A stretch of 64,000 bases of DNA from Mycolicibacterium sp. YH-1 (GCF_022557175.1 NZ_CP092915.1:4092001-4156000), one strand, 5' to 3'. Shown: positions 52,841 through 63,835, numbered from the stretch's first letter. Notes: generated by a model not told the origin, from the sequence alone. Made by a program: numbers and translations.

Positions 52841-54754
52841 TCAGTCGACCCGGCCGGTGACGCTCGCCTCGCCGACGGTGCTCGCCAGTGCGGCCACCCA
52901 GCCGGTGATCTGGCGAGCGATGTTCTGGTCGGTCAGGCCGGCCGCGGCCAGCACCTCGCCGCGCGAGGCGTGGTCGGAGAACTCCTGCGGCATACCCACG
53001 TCGCGGCAGGGCACATCGACCTCGGCCCGGCGCAGCGCCGACGACACCGCCGACCCGATACCACCGTGAACGCCGTTGTCCTCCAGCGTCACGACGAGCT
53101 TGCGCGTCCTCGCCATCGACACCACAACGTCGGACACCGGCAGCACCCAACGCGGGTCGACCACGGTCACGCCGATGCCCTGCTTGCGCAGACGCTCGGC
53201 CACCGAAAGCGCCATCGAGGCGAACGCCCCGACCGCGACCAGCAGCACGTCATCGGACAGGCCGTCCGCGGGGACCGCGAGCACGTCGACGCCGGAGCGC
53301 CGCTCGAGCGCGGGAATGTCCTCGCCCACCGCACCCTTCGGGAAGCGCACCGCGGTGGGACCGTCCTTGACCTCGAGGGCCTCGCCGAGTTCCTCGCGTA
53401 GCCGCGCCGCGTCCCGTGGGGCTGCGACCCGGATGCCGGGGACGACACCGAGGATCGAGAGGTCCCAGACGCCGTTGTGGCTCGCCCCGTCGGGGCCGGT
53501 GACACCGGCGCGGTCGAGCACGATCGTGACCGGAAGCCGGTGCAGTGCAACGTCCATCATCAGCTGGTCGAAGGCCCGGTTGATGAAGGTCGAGTAGATG
53601 GCCACGACCGGGTGCATGCCGCCCATCGCCAGACCGGCGGCAGAGGTCATGGCGTGCTGCTCGGCGATGCCGACGTCGAAGAACCGGTCTGGGAAGCGGT
53701 CGCGGAAGGCGCTGAGCCCGGTGGGGCCGGGCATCGCCGCGGTGATCGCCACGATGTCGCGGCGCTTGCTCGCCCGCTTGATCAGCTCGTCGGAGAACAC
53801 CGACGTCCAACCCGGGGCCGCCACCGACGTGGACAACCCGGTGTAGGGATCGATCACGCCGGTGGCGTGCATCTGCTCTTCCTCGTCGGCCTCGGCCGGG
53901 CCGAACCCCTTGCCCTTGCGGGTGACGACGTGCACGATCACCGGTGCGTTGAAGCCGCGAGCGCTGCGCAGCGCCGTCTCAACCGCGTGCTCGTCGTGCC
54001 CGTCGATGGGGCCGACGTACTTCAGCCCGAGATCGGTGAACATCACCTGGGGCGACAGCGCATCCTTCACGCCGGCCTTGACGCTGTGCATGCACTGGTA
54101 GCAGAACTCACCGATCAACGGCACGCCGCGAACCGTGTCGCGGCCCTTCTCGAGCAGCCGCTCGTATCCCGGCTGCAGGCGCAGGCCCGCGAGATGATCG
54201 GCGAAACCACCGATGGTCGGGGCGTAGCTGCGGCCGTTGTCGTTGACGACGATCACCACGGGCCGCTTGGAGCCGGCGATGTTGTTGAGCGCCTCCCAGC
54301 ACATGCCGCCGGTCAGCGCACCGTCACCCACAACGGCGACGACGTGACGGTTGCGATGTCCGCTCAGCTCGAAGGCCTTGGCCAGACCGTCCGCGTAGGA
54401 CAGCGCGCTGCTGGCGTGGCTGGACTCGACCCAGTCGTGCTCACTCTCGGTGCGCGACGGGTAGCCCGACAGGCCGCCCCTCATCCGGAGGTTGTCGAAG
54501 TCCGCGCAGCGGCCAGTCAGCATCTTGTGCACGTAGGACTGGTGCCCGGTGTCGAAGACGATCGGGTCGTGTGGGGAGTCGAACACCCTGTGCAGCGCCA
54601 ACGTCAGTTCGACGACACCGAGGTTGGGGCCGAGGTGTCCGCCCGTCGCGGCGACTTTGTGGATCAGGAACTGCCGGATCTCGATGGCGAGTTCGTCCAG
54701 CTGCGACTGCGTTAGGTGCTGCAGATCAGCGGGTCCGCGGACCTGTTCAAGCAT
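52841..54754 (-). CDS. dxs: 1-deoxy-D-xylulose-5-phosphate synthase
   Basis: 637 residues. TPP-binding [19 protein letters not shown], the pyrimidine domain [17 protein letters not shown] and [20 protein letters not shown], all complete. Condenses pyruvate and glyceraldehyde-3-phosphate, first step of the MEP isoprenoid pathway. ATG 54754. Syntenic with Rv2682c (dxs1). Confidence 0.97.
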   Translation of the reverse strand: MLEQVRGPADLQHLTQSQLDELAIEIRQFLIHKVAATGGHLGPNLGVVELTLALHRVFDSPHDPIVFDTGHQSYVHKMLTGRCADFDNLRMRGGLSGYPSRTESEHDWVESSHASSALSYADGLAKAFELSGHRNRHVVAVVGDGALTGGMCWEALNNIAGSKRPVVIVVNDNGRSYAPTIGGFADHLAGLRLQPGYERLLEKGRDTVRGVPLIGEFCYQCMHSVKAGVKDALSPQVMFTDLGLKYVGPIDGHDEHAVETALRSARGFNAPVIVHVVTRKGKGFGPAEADEEEQMHATGVIDPYTGLSTSVAAPGWTSVFSDELIKRASKRRDIVAITAAMPGPTGLSAFRDRFPDRFFDVGIAEQHAMTSAAGLAMGGMHPVVAIYSTFINRAFDQLMMDVALHRLPVTIVLDRAGVTGPDGASHNGVWDLSILGVVPGIRVAAPRDAARLREELGEALEVKDGPTAVRFPKGAVGEDIPALERRSGVDVLAVPADGLSDDVLLVAVGAFASMALSVAERLRKQGIGVTVVDPRWVLPVSDVVVSMARTRKLVVTLEDNGVHGGIGSAVSSALRRAEVDVPCRDVGMPQEFSDHASRGEVLAAAGLTDQNIARQITGWVAALASTVGEASVTGRVD

Positions 54755-55064
54755 CTCGTCAGTTTACGCACGCGAACCTCGTGCAGTCCTCTCAAGGCGG
54801 TTAGACATGGGCCACACCAGGGGGTCGGCCACGGTCGGCCGAATCCGCGACCACGCAGGTCAGCTCCCCCGCATCCGCCCGCAGCCACGGCCGCCAGCAC
54901 CGCCTTTCCGGGTTCCGGCGTGTCCGCGGCATCGACGCGCGTCACACCCGTGACATGGCACGTCGGTCGTGCTCGCCGCGCTAAACTCCCCGTTCAGGTG
55001 TGCCGGGAAGTCTGGTCGGCGAATGGACGCCCCATGCCCAGACCCACCACCAAACGAGGTGCTC

Positions 55065-56411
55065 GTGTTGCCCGACGATCAACAACCCCGCCGCTCGGTC
55101 ACCCGAGCCCTGCTGAGTCGCGGCTCGTGGGCCGAGACATCGCGGGTGTCCGACATCCTGCGCAAGGAGACCGTCGGCGGCGCCCTGCTGCTCGTCGCGG
55201 CCGTCGTGGCCATCGGATGGGCCAACTCACCGTGGGCGGCCTCCTATGAGGCGCTCGGCGACCTGCGCGTGGGCACCGACCAGTTGGGCCTGCACCTCAA
55301 CCTGAGCCTGGGCACCTGGGCCGCCGACGGGCTGCTGGCCATCTTCTTCTTCGTGGTCGGCCTCGAACTCAAGCGCGAGTTCGTCGCCGGCGACCTGCGC
55401 GACCCCAGCCGCGCGGCCCTGCCGATCGCCGCCGCGGTCGGCGGCATGGTGGTGCCGGCGCTGATCTTCGTGGCGTTCACGGCTCAGGTCGGCGGCGAGG
55501 CCATGCAGGGATGGGCCATCCCCACCGCCACCGACATCGCGTTCGCCGTCGCGGTGCTCGCGGTCATCTCCACACACCTTCCTGGCGCGCTGCGGACCTT
55601 CCTGCTCACCCTGGCTGTGGTCGATGACCTCTTGGCGATCACGGTGATCGCGGTGTTCTACACCGACGACATCAACCTTGTCGCGCTCGGCCTGGCGGTC
55701 GTGCCGCTATTGCTGTTCGCGCTGTGCGTGCAGCGCCGCATCCGGTCACCATGGCTGCTGATACCGCTGGCGCTGGCGACGTGGGCCCTGGTGCACGAGT
55801 CAGGCGTGCACGCGACGGTGGCGGGGGTGCTGCTCGGCTTCACGGTGCCGGTGCTGCGCAGTCAGGCTGCCGGCGGCCCGGACGCCGGGCCGGGGCTGGC
55901 CGAACACCTCGAGCACATCATCCGCCCGGTCTCGGCCGGAGTGGCCGTGCCGGTCTTCGCGTTCTTCGCCGCCGGCGTGACGATCGGCGGTCTGGACGGG
56001 CTCGCCTCGGCCCTGAGCGACCCCATCGCGCTGGGCATCGTGTTCGGTCTGGTGGTGGGCAAGGCGATCGGCGTCTTCGGCACCACTCGGATTCTGGCCG
56101 CGGTCACCCGGGCATCGCTCGACAGCGCACTGCGCTGGATCGACGTTTTCGGCATGTCGATGCTTGCCGGTATCGGCTTCACGGTGTCTCTGCTGATCGG
56201 CGAGTTGGCCTACGGCCCGGGCTCCGAGCAGAGCGAGCACGTCAAGATCGCGGTGCTGACGGGGTCACTGCTCGCCGCCGCTCTAGCCGCGATCCTGCTG
56301 CGGCTGCGCAACCGGCACTACCGCGCCGTGTACCTCGAGGAGACGCGCGACGACGACCACGACGGGATACCCGACGTCTACGAGGAGGCCGAGACCCCTC
56401 GCGCTCCGTGA
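55065..56411 (+). CDS. nhaA: Na+/H+ antiporter NhaA
   Basis: 448 residues from GTG 55065; an ATG at 55023 would add 14 residues. The NhaA core is complete: [35 protein letters not shown] and [21 protein letters not shown], with the two adjacent Asp needed for transport. About 12 helices; a hydrophilic acidic tail ends it. ACGAGG precedes the GTG. Not part of the Rv2682c-Rv2689c order as I recall it, so an insertion or local gain. Confidence 0.93.
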   Translation: MLPDDQQPRRSVTRALLSRGSWAETSRVSDILRKETVGGALLLVAAVVAIGWANSPWAASYEALGDLRVGTDQLGLHLNLSLGTWAADGLLAIFFFVVGLELKREFVAGDLRDPSRAALPIAAAVGGMVVPALIFVAFTAQVGGEAMQGWAIPTATDIAFAVAVLAVISTHLPGALRTFLLTLAVVDDLLAITVIAVFYTDDINLVALGLAVVPLLLFALCVQRRIRSPWLLIPLALATWALVHESGVHATVAGVLLGFTVPVLRSQAAGGPDAGPGLAEHLEHIIRPVSAGVAVPVFAFFAAGVTIGGLDGLASALSDPIALGIVFGLVVGKAIGVFGTTRILAAVTRASLDSALRWIDVFGMSMLAGIGFTVSLLIGELAYGPGSEQSEHVKIAVLTGSLLAAALAAILLRLRNRHYRAVYLEETRDDDHDGIPDVYEEAETPRAP

Positions 56412-56436
56412 CTCGGCACGGGTGCCACGCGGTGGG

Positions 56437-57627
56437 TCACCCCCGCGTGAGCACCGCGATGCACTCCACGTGGTGGGTCAGCGGGAACGAGTCGAACACC
56501 CGTAGCTCCTCGACGGCGTAGCCGTGGCCCGTGTAGAGCCCCACGTCACGCGCGAACGACGCCGCCTCACAACCGATGTGGACGATCCGCGGGACGTCGG
56601 CGGCGGCGAGCAGATCGATCACCTCGCGTCCGGCACCGGTCCGTGGCGGATCGAGGACCGCGACGTCGGCGCGGCGCTTCTCGCCGGTGAGCGCGCGTCG
56701 CACCGAGTCCGTCACCACCGAGACGCAGCTGAGGTCGGCCAGCGCTGAGCGCGCCGCCCGCGCCGAGCCACGCGAGGTGTCCACCGTCAGCACCCGGCCC
56801 GACTCCCCCACCCCTTCGGCCAGGACTGCCGCGAAAACGCCTGCGCCGCCATACAAGTCCCATGCCGTCTGGCCGGGTTGCAGCCTGGCGTACTGCGCGA
56901 CCAGATCGCTGTAGAGCTGGGCCGCCCCGCGATGCGCCTGCCAGAACGCCGTCACCGGCACACGCCACACCCGGTCGCCAACACGCTGGGTGGCCTCGTA
57001 CTCGCCCTCGATCACCTGTGTCTGAGCTGACTTTCGTGCGGTGCGCGGTCCGGTCTGGACCACGTGGCGCGAACCGTCGTCATCGAGTGCGACGTGGATC
57101 TCGGCGCCCGGTGGCCAGCGCGACCCGTCGAGTCCGTCGAGCATCCCGGCGGGCAGTTGCGCACAGTTGAGGTCGGTCACCAGTTCGGGGCTGTGATAGC
57201 GGTGAAAACCCGCCTGGCCGTCTCCCGTCGTGGCCAGCCGCACCCGGGTGCGCCACCCCGTCGCACCGTCGTCGTCGACCTCCTCGGCCTCGCCCGTCCA
57301 CGAGAAGCCGCCGAGGCGTCCCAACTGATTGGCGACCACCTCACCCTTGAGATTCCTTGCGGCCGAGGGCTTCACGAACGCCAGGTCACAGCACCCCGAG
57401 CCGTCGACACCGGCGATCTGACACAGCGAGTCCACCCGGTCCTGCGACGGCTCGAGGATCTCGACGGCGACCGCGTGCCAGTGCTTGGCGCGCTCGTCGG
57501 TCACCCGCGCGACAACCCGTTCGCCGGGCAGCGCGTAGCGCACGAACACCACCCGTCCGTCGTGACGGGCGATGCAGCTGCCGCCGTTGGCCGCGGGCCC
57601 GACGGTCAACTCCAGTGTGGAACTCAT
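56437..57627 (-). CDS. TrmA/RumA-type RNA (uracil-5)-methyltransferase with TRAM domain
   Basis: 396 residues from ATG 57627. TRAM domain residues 1-60 (GSCIARHDGRVVFVRYALPG). Fe-S cysteines are suggested by SLCQIAGVDGSGCCD. Catalytic domain: AWDLYGGAGVFAAVLAE (SAM), VLDPPRTGAGREVIDLL and HIGCEAASFARDV, with the Cys that forms the covalent adduct. tRNA or rRNA target not assignable. Overlaps the APC gene stop (ATGA). Syntenic with Rv2689c. Confidence 0.9.
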   Translation of the reverse strand: MSSTLELTVGPAANGGSCIARHDGRVVFVRYALPGERVVARVTDERAKHWHAVAVEILEPSQDRVDSLCQIAGVDGSGCCDLAFVKPSAARNLKGEVVANQLGRLGGFSWTGEAEEVDDDGATGWRTRVRLATTGDGQAGFHRYHSPELVTDLNCAQLPAGMLDGLDGSRWPPGAEIHVALDDDGSRHVVQTGPRTARKSAQTQVIEGEYEATQRVGDRVWRVPVTAFWQAHRGAAQLYSDLVAQYARLQPGQTAWDLYGGAGVFAAVLAEGVGESGRVLTVDTSRGSARAARSALADLSCVSVVTDSVRRALTGEKRRADVAVLDPPRTGAGREVIDLLAAADVPRIVHIGCEAASFARDVGLYTGHGYAVEELRVFDSFPLTHHVECIAVLTRG

Positions 57628-59681
57628 TCCAGGTAACCCCTTCGAGCATCGCCGGGAGCGGACTGCGGTTTGAGATTCTTCAACCGCTCCGACGAACTCA
57701 GTTGGTAAGGCACCGAGGTCACCATGACCTGCGGCTCGAACAGCAGACGGCCCTTGAGCCGCAGGGCACTCTGATTGTGCAGGACCTGTTCCCACCAGTG
57801 TCCGACGACGTACTCGGGTATGAAGATTGTGACCACCGTACGCGGCGAGTCCTTGGTGATCCGCTTGACGTACTCGAGCACCGGACGCGTGATATCGCGG
57901 TACGGCGAGGCAATCACTTTGAGCGGCAGGGGGAAGTCACTCTCCTCCCATGCTCCCTTCAGCGCACGCGCCTCGGCGTCGTCGATGCTGACGTGGATCG
58001 CCTCGAGTTCGTCGGGTCGCGTCGCCCGCGCATACGCCAGCGCACGCTTGGTCGGCAGCGTCACGCTGGACACCAGCACGATCGCGTGGTTGCGACTGGG
58101 CAGGACCATGTCACCGCCCTCATCGGCCTCGAGCAACTCCTGCCGAACCGAGGCGTAGTGCTTGTGGATCATCTTCATGATTGCGAAGAGCACGCCCATC
58201 GCCAGGATCGCGATCCACGCCCCGGCCGCGAACTTGGTGACGACGACCACCAACAGGACCGATCCGGTGCAGATGCAACCGATGGTGTTGATCGCCCGGG
58301 AGCGCTGCATCTTGCTGCGCGCGGCGTCGTCGGTTTCGATGCGCAACAGCCGGGTCCAGTGCCGCACCATGCCGATCTGGCTCAGCGTGAACGACACGAA
58401 GACCCCGACGATGTACAGCTGGATCAGCGCGGTGACCTCAGCCTGGAACGCGACGACGAAGCCGACGGCCGCGAACGCCAGGAACAGGATGCCATTCGAG
58501 AACGCCAGCCGGTCACCACGGGTGCGGAGCTGATGGGGCAGGTAACTGTCCTGAGCGAGAATCGATCCCAGCACCGGAAAGCCGTTGAACGCGGTGTTCG
58601 CGGCGAGCATCAGGATCAACGCGGTGACGAGAGCGATGAGGAAGAGCCCGAGTGGGAAATCGTGGAACACCGCATCGGCCAACTGCGCGATCAGCGTCTT
58701 CTGGTGATAGTCGGCCGGCGCACCGATCAACTGCTCGTGCGGCCGTTCGGCGATCTGTACGCCGGTCTCCTTGGCCAGCAGGATGATGCCCATCAGCAGC
58801 GATACCGAGATCCCACCCAGCATCAACAGAGTCGTGGCGGCGTTGCGCGACTTCGGTTTCCGGAACGCAGGCACACCGTTGCTGATGGCCTCGACACCGG
58901 TCAGGGCGGCCGATCCGGAGGAGAATGCGCGCGCGACCAGGAACACCAGGGCGAACCCGAGCACGTCACCGTGCTCCGAGTGCATCTCGAAGCCTGCGGA
59001 CTCGGCCCGCAGCGGCTGATCGAGGACGAGGATCTGGAAGAAGCCCCAGCCCAACATGAGGAACATGCCAATCATGAACGCGTAGGTGGGAATTGCGAAC
59101 GCCGTGCCGGACTCACGGATTCCGCGAAGGTTCAACGCCGCGATGATCAGGATTGCGGCGACGGCGAACAACACCTTGTGCTGTGCGATGAACGGCACCG
59201 CCGAGCCGATGTTGGCCATCGCCGACGACATCGACACCGCCACCGTCAGCACGTAGTCCACCATGAGCGCGCTGGCCACCGTCAGTCCAGCCGTGGGCCC
59301 GAGGTTGGTGGTGACCACCTCGTAGTCGCCGCCACCGGACGGATAGGCGTGCACGTTCTGCCGGTAGCTGGCGATCACGATGAGCATGACCGCGCAGACG
59401 GCGAGGCCGATCCACGGCGTCAGCGCGTAGGCGCTCAACCCGGCGATCGACAGCACCAGGAAGATCTCCTCCGGCGCGTACGCCACCGACGACAGTGCGT
59501 CGGATGCGAACACCGGCAGCGCGATGCGCTTGGGTAAAAGCGTGTGGGCGAGCTTGTCGCTGCGGAACGGCGTTCCTAGGACCAGTCGGCGCGCGACGGT
59601 CGAGAGCTTGGACACGAGAGCCAAGGGTATGCCTATGCGTCGCGTACCGTCCCAATAGCTGTAGCGTTCTTCAGTGCGCAT
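57624..59681 (-). CDS. APC-family permease (Rv2690c type)
   Basis: 685 residues from ATG 59681. Twelve hydrophobic segments begin with ALSSVAYAPEEIFLVLSIAG; ASYRQNVHAYPSGGGDYEVV is the characteristic first-loop sequence. A 200-residue cytosolic C-terminal part follows (RALAYARATRPDELEAIHVS), a USP-like regulatory region. Probably a K+ or amino-acid symporter of the KUP/APC type. Divergent from ceoB, suggesting shared control with the Trk regulators. Confidence 0.88.
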   Translation of the reverse strand: MRTEERYSYWDGTRRIGIPLALVSKLSTVARRLVLGTPFRSDKLAHTLLPKRIALPVFASDALSSVAYAPEEIFLVLSIAGLSAYALTPWIGLAVCAVMLIVIASYRQNVHAYPSGGGDYEVVTTNLGPTAGLTVASALMVDYVLTVAVSMSSAMANIGSAVPFIAQHKVLFAVAAILIIAALNLRGIRESGTAFAIPTYAFMIGMFLMLGWGFFQILVLDQPLRAESAGFEMHSEHGDVLGFALVFLVARAFSSGSAALTGVEAISNGVPAFRKPKSRNAATTLLMLGGISVSLLMGIILLAKETGVQIAERPHEQLIGAPADYHQKTLIAQLADAVFHDFPLGLFLIALVTALILMLAANTAFNGFPVLGSILAQDSYLPHQLRTRGDRLAFSNGILFLAFAAVGFVVAFQAEVTALIQLYIVGVFVSFTLSQIGMVRHWTRLLRIETDDAARSKMQRSRAINTIGCICTGSVLLVVVVTKFAAGAWIAILAMGVLFAIMKMIHKHYASVRQELLEADEGGDMVLPSRNHAIVLVSSVTLPTKRALAYARATRPDELEAIHVSIDDAEARALKGAWEESDFPLPLKVIASPYRDITRPVLEYVKRITKDSPRTVVTIFIPEYVVGHWWEQVLHNQSALRLKGRLLFEPQVMVTSVPYQLSSSERLKNLKPQSAPGDARRGYLE

Positions 59682-59724
59682 GTTGGGCACAACGATCTCT
59701 GGATAGCGCTGGGAGGACCGACGC

Positions 59725-60399
59725 GTGCGGGTAGTGGTGATGGGATGCGGCCGAGTGGGCGCGTCACTGGCGGACGGTTTGGCCCGCATCGGCCACGAGG
59801 TGGCCGTCATCGACCGTGACGGCACGGCATTTCACCGGCTGTCACCCGAGTTCCCCGGTGAGCGCGTGCTGGGCATGGGCTTCGACCGGGACGTCCTGCT
59901 GCGGGCCGGAATCGAGGATGCGGGCGCATTCGCCGCGGTCTCCTCCGGCGACAACTCCAACATCATCTCCGCACGGGTGGCCCGCGAGACGTTCGGCGTC
60001 GAGCGTGTGGTCGCCCGGATCTACGACGCCAAACGCGCCGCGGTGTACGAACGCCTTGGCATCCCGACGGTGGCCACCGTGCCGTGGACCACCGACCGGC
60101 TGCTCAACGTGCTGACCCGTGAGACCGAGACCACCAAATGGCGCGACCCGTCGGGCAATGTCGGTGTCGCCGAGCTGCCGCTGCACGAGGAGTGGGCCGG
60201 CCATCGCGTCACCGTGTTGGAGGGTGCGACCGGCGGCCGGGTCGCGTTCCTGATCCGCTTCGGCAGCGGCGTGCTGCCCGACCAGAAGACCGTGATCCAG
60301 GCGGGTGACCAGGTGTATCTGGCCGCGGTGTCCGGTCACATCGCCGAGGCGATGGCGATCTCCGCTCTGCCTCCCGCCGAGGACATCGACGACCAGTGA
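59725..60399 (+). CDS. ceoB: Trk-system NAD-binding subunit CeoB
   Basis: 224 residues. RCK_N domain with VVMGCGRVGASLADGLARIG (Rossmann, residues 5-22) and ISARVARETFGVERVVARIY, then a RCK_C domain. Gates K+ uptake in response to NAD+/NADH or nucleotide. GTG 59725 after GGGAGGA. Divergent from the APC permease. Syntenic with Rv2691. Confidence 0.93.
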   Translation: MRVVVMGCGRVGASLADGLARIGHEVAVIDRDGTAFHRLSPEFPGERVLGMGFDRDVLLRAGIEDAGAFAAVSSGDNSNIISARVARETFGVERVVARIYDAKRAAVYERLGIPTVATVPWTTDRLLNVLTRETETTKWRDPSGNVGVAELPLHEEWAGHRVTVLEGATGGRVAFLIRFGSGVLPDQKTVIQAGDQVYLAAVSGHIAEAMAISALPPAEDIDDQ

Positions 60400-60435
60400 A
60401 CAACGACAACCAGTGAAGAACCAGGTGAGGCCCCA

Positions 60436-61095
60436 GTGAAGGTCGCCATCGCAGGAGCCGGCGCCGTCGGCCGGTCCATAGCCCGCGAGCTCGTCGAGAG
60501 CCACGACGTGACACTGCTCGAGCGCAATCCCGATCACCTCGACGTCGATGCCATTCCCGCCGCGCAGTGGCGACTCGGAGACGCGTGCGAGCTGAGCCTG
60601 CTGGAGTCGGTCAAGCTCGAGGACTTCGACGTGGTGATCGCCGCGACGGGCGACGACAAGGCCAACGTCGTGCTCAGCCTGCTGGCCAAGACGGAGTTCG
60701 CGGTGGACCGCGTGGTGGCCCGCGTCAACGACCCCCGCAACGAGTGGCTGTTCGACGAGAACTGGGGCGTCGACGTCGCCGTGTCCACGCCGCGCATGCT
60801 CGCGTCGCTGGTCGAGGAGGCGGTGTCCGTCGGCGATCTGGTCCGGCTGATGAGTTTCCGCAAGGGCCAGGCCAACCTCGTCGAGATCACGCTGCCCGAT
60901 GACACACCGTGGGGCGGCAAGGCCGTCAAGCGGCTGGAGCTTCCGCGCGACGCGTCCCTCGTGACGATCCTGCGCGGGTCGCGGGTCATCGTGCCTCAGG
61001 ACGACGAACCCCTCGAGGGAGGCGACGAGCTGCTCTTCGTCGCGGTCGCCGAAGTCGAGGAGCAGTTGCGCGCACTGATCCTGAACGCAGGCTGA
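60436..61095 (+). CDS. ceoC: Trk-system NAD-binding subunit CeoC
   Basis: 219 residues. RCK_N with VAIAGAGAVGRSIARELVES and VLSLLAKTEFAVDRVVARVN, then RCK_C (ITLPDDTPWGGKAVKRLELP). Partner of CeoB, 36 bp downstream; the two probably form one regulatory ring. GTG 60436. Syntenic with Rv2692. Confidence 0.93.
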   Translation: MKVAIAGAGAVGRSIARELVESHDVTLLERNPDHLDVDAIPAAQWRLGDACELSLLESVKLEDFDVVIAATGDDKANVVLSLLAKTEFAVDRVVARVNDPRNEWLFDENWGVDVAVSTPRMLASLVEEAVSVGDLVRLMSFRKGQANLVEITLPDDTPWGGKAVKRLELPRDASLVTILRGSRVIVPQDDEPLEGGDELLFVAVAEVEEQLRALILNAG

Positions 61096-61116
61096 TTCCG
61101 CACCCGAGCCGAGCGG

Positions 61117-62568
61117 TCAGTCCGTCCGCGCGAGCGCTGGCGGTGGTGGCCACCGATCGAAGCATCGGGCGGACGCCTCGGGTGCCACGCGACGGTAGTC
61201 ACACTGGCTGTTGCTGATGCCGATCGCCGAGATCACCCCGGCGACCGCGAACAGCACCGCGATCACGGCGGCCGCCTGACGGAAGCCCTCGAACTCCCCC
61301 GGCGGAAACCCGGAATCGCCACCCGCACCGATGATCACGCCCGCGAAGGCGATCGCCACCAGGCCCGCGATCCGCGACACCGCGTTGTTCACCGCTGAGC
61401 CGATGCCACTCTGCGCGGGATCGACCGCCGCCAGGACCGCCGAGGTGAGCGGTGACACGGTGATCGACAGACCCAGCCCGAAGACCACCAGACCCGGCAG
61501 TATCTGCGTCCAGAAGTCGAACGGCTCGCGCACCGTGGTGAGCAACAGGAAGCCGGCGGCGGCCACCAGCGGGCCCACCGCCATGTAGACGCGGGGGCCG
61601 TGTGCGCCCGCCAGGGCCCCGAAGCGCGGCGCGAGAACGAATGACAGCACCGCGATCGGCAGCGTGGCCAGGCCTGCCATCGACGCCGACATACCGGCAC
61701 CCTCCTGCAGGAACAGCGCCACCACGAGCGTGCCGAGTGACACCCCGGCGTAGAGGAACACCGTCGCCAGGTTGCCGACCGCGAAGTTACGGGCGGTGAA
61801 CAGCCCAAGCGGCATCACCGGATTCGGCACCCGGTGTTCCCACACCGGAAAGGCGACGAGGAGGCAGACACCCACCGCCAGACTGACCAGCACGGCCGGA
61901 TGGGTCCACCCAAGGCGCTGCTGCTCGATGAGCGCGATGACGACGGCCGCCAGCCCGAGCGCGCCCAGGACGGCGCCGACGACGTCGATCCGTCCTGCGG
62001 TGCGGCGAGGTTCGTCGGCGGGCAACCGGGTGATGAGGTACAGCGTGACGGCCAGGGGGATCACGTTGATGCCGAAGACCCACCGCCAGTTCAGCGCATC
62101 AACGAGCAGCCCGCCCAGGGGTGGTCCGATAACGAATGCCGTACCGGTCCACGCCGTCCAGGTGCCGATGGCCCTGGCCTGTGCCGCGCCGGTGAACCGG
62201 GCGTTGAGCATCGCCAGCGAACTGGGTACCAGGAACGCAGCACCAACACCCTGCAGACACCGCGCGGCGACCAGGATCCATCCGCTGGGTGCCAGCGCGC
62301 ACAGCACCGATGCGACGGCGAAGACCACCACCCCCAGCCGCAGGACCCTGAGCCTGCCGTACTGATCCGACACCGCACCGGCGACGAGGATCAGCGCACC
62401 CAGCGTCAGCAGGTAGCCGTCGATGACCCATTGCTGCAGCGCGAGGCCGCCACCGAGGTCGGCGGACATCGCGGGCAGCGCCAGATTGACCACCGAACCG
62501 TCCAGGAAGGCCACGAACGACGCGAGCACCGCGACGGCGAGCACCAGCCGGTCAGCGGTCCGCGGCAT
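61117..62568 (-). CDS. MFS multidrug/efflux transporter (DHA2 type)
   Basis: 483 residues, about 14 helices. Family motifs: FLDGSVVNLALPAMSADLGG (motif D1), DQYGRLRVLRLGVV (motif A), GTWTAWTGTAFVIGPPLGG (motif C). Proton-driven drug or metabolite export. ATG 62568 after GCATGT; the frame stays open upstream but only as Arg-rich antisense of the next gene. Lies 10 bp downstream of the DUF3159 gene. Confidence 0.92.
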   Translation of the reverse strand: MPRTADRLVLAVAVLASFVAFLDGSVVNLALPAMSADLGGGLALQQWVIDGYLLTLGALILVAGAVSDQYGRLRVLRLGVVVFAVASVLCALAPSGWILVAARCLQGVGAAFLVPSSLAMLNARFTGAAQARAIGTWTAWTGTAFVIGPPLGGLLVDALNWRWVFGINVIPLAVTLYLITRLPADEPRRTAGRIDVVGAVLGALGLAAVVIALIEQQRLGWTHPAVLVSLAVGVCLLVAFPVWEHRVPNPVMPLGLFTARNFAVGNLATVFLYAGVSLGTLVVALFLQEGAGMSASMAGLATLPIAVLSFVLAPRFGALAGAHGPRVYMAVGPLVAAAGFLLLTTVREPFDFWTQILPGLVVFGLGLSITVSPLTSAVLAAVDPAQSGIGSAVNNAVSRIAGLVAIAFAGVIIGAGGDSGFPPGEFEGFRQAAAVIAVLFAVAGVISAIGISNSQCDYRRVAPEASARCFDRWPPPPALARTD

Positions 62569-62578
62569 CACATGCCCG

Positions 62579-63334
62579 TCAGTCGGTGGGCGTCGGTCCC
62601 GACGCGTTCGACGTCTCGGACGTCTGCGTCGACGCCCCGCCCTCGACGGCACGTGCCTTCTCGTCCTCGTCAGCGTGCACCGCGCGCTGAGCGGCCCGGA
62701 TGGCGAGGTAGGTGACCAGTGCCGCAACGGCTGTCAGCGGCCATCCCATGGCGATACGGGCCACGCCGAGCAGACCCGTCTGGTTCTCGTCATAGAGGTG
62801 GTTCTGCACCACGAAGCGCGCGCCGAACACCAGCACCCAGGTGAGCGTCGCAAGGTCGAACGCCCTGACCGCCCGACGCACGTCGCGCCAGCCCCGGTCG
62901 CGTCCGTTGGCCCATCCCCACACGTAGCCGACGATTGGCCGCCGGATCAGCACTGACAGGGCGAACACGCCCGCGTAGATCAGCGAGGACCAGATACCCA
63001 GCAGGAAGAAGCCCTTGGACTCGCCGACGATGTAGGCGATCAGCGCGCTGACGCCGACGGCGAAGAACCCGGAGACGGCTGGCTGCAACGAGTCCCGGCG
63101 GATCAACCGCCACACCAGGATGAGCGTGGCCACACCGAGGGCGGCGTAGATGGCGGGCATCAGGCCGGCGAACGACGACACCGGCACGAAGACCACCACC
63201 GGCAGCGATGAGTAGATCAGGCCGCTGATGCCGCCCATCTGCTCGAGGATCGCCTGCGCGTTGAGCTTGCTCTCCGGCCGGTCCTGCCCGTCCGATGCGG
63301 TCTCGTCTGCAGCCCCGTTGTCGGGACTGGTCAC
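62579..63334 (-). CDS. DUF3159 membrane protein
   Basis: 251 residues from GTG 63334. Six or so helices: GLIYSSLPVVVFVPVSSFAG, AVSGFFAVGVSALIAYIVG and LGIWSSLIYAGVFALSVLI. The mid-part KGFFLLGIW and GYVWGWANGRDRGWRD mark the actinobacterial DUF3159 family. Function unknown. The start overlaps the OB-fold gene stop (GTGA). Acidic Thr/Ser-rich tail. Confidence 0.88.
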   Translation of the reverse strand: MTSPDNGAADETASDGQDRPESKLNAQAILEQMGGISGLIYSSLPVVVFVPVSSFAGLMPAIYAALGVATLILVWRLIRRDSLQPAVSGFFAVGVSALIAYIVGESKGFFLLGIWSSLIYAGVFALSVLIRRPIVGYVWGWANGRDRGWRDVRRAVRAFDLATLTWVLVFGARFVVQNHLYDENQTGLLGVARIAMGWPLTAVAALVTYLAIRAAQRAVHADEDEKARAVEGGASTQTSETSNASGPTPTD

Positions 63335-63702
63335 TTCTGGATCTCGTAGTGCGGGTTGTAGATGGCCTTGCTTCCGTTCTCCAGCTTGCCCATCCTGCCG
63401 TGGACGCGCAGCGTTCGACCTGACTCGATGCCCGGGATGCGGCGCTGGCCCAGCCAGACCAGCATCACCGAGTCGGTGCCGTCGAAGAGTTCGGCGCGCA
63501 CACCACCGGCGCACCCCTTCGCGGCGGTCTCCACGCAACGCAAGGTGCCGACCATGGTGACCTCCTGGCCGCGCTGGCAGTCAATCGCCTTCTGCGCGCC
63601 GGTCTGGGCCGCCTCGTCGCTGAGCGCCGCTACGTCGTGTTGTTCTGGATCTTCCGTCAGACGACGGGTGAGCCGACGCAGATAGCCTTCGGCCGTGGCC
63701 AT
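63331..63702 (-). CDS. OB-fold nucleic acid-binding protein
   Basis: 123 residues from ATG 63702. The C-terminal OB-fold is shown by EVTMVGTLRCVETAAKGCAG, GVRAELFDGTDSVMLVWLGQ and GRTLRVHGRMGKLENGSKAI. N-terminal part is helical and charged (MATAEGYLRRLTRRLTEDPE). Probably binds single-stranded nucleic acid. Overlaps DUF3159 and is coupled to it. Syntenic with Rv2694c. Confidence 0.88.
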   Translation of the reverse strand: MATAEGYLRRLTRRLTEDPEQHDVAALSDEAAQTGAQKAIDCQRGQEVTMVGTLRCVETAAKGCAGGVRAELFDGTDSVMLVWLGQRRIPGIESGRTLRVHGRMGKLENGSKAIYNPHYEIQK

Positions 63703-63835
63703 GTCTCTCCTGACCGCTGTGGCGAATCCACCGTGGATCCTGACCCCTCGCCACCGTAGACCTCTTGGTAGGGATTCGCCACGTCGCTCCTGGCGTTGCG
63801 CGCGGGTGATTTGACGCACACGGCACGATCGTCTG

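Noticed and set aside
57357-59537. 726-codon plus-strand frame opposite the APC permease and methyltransferase
   Set aside because: Arg/His/Gln-rich antisense of two well-supported genes.
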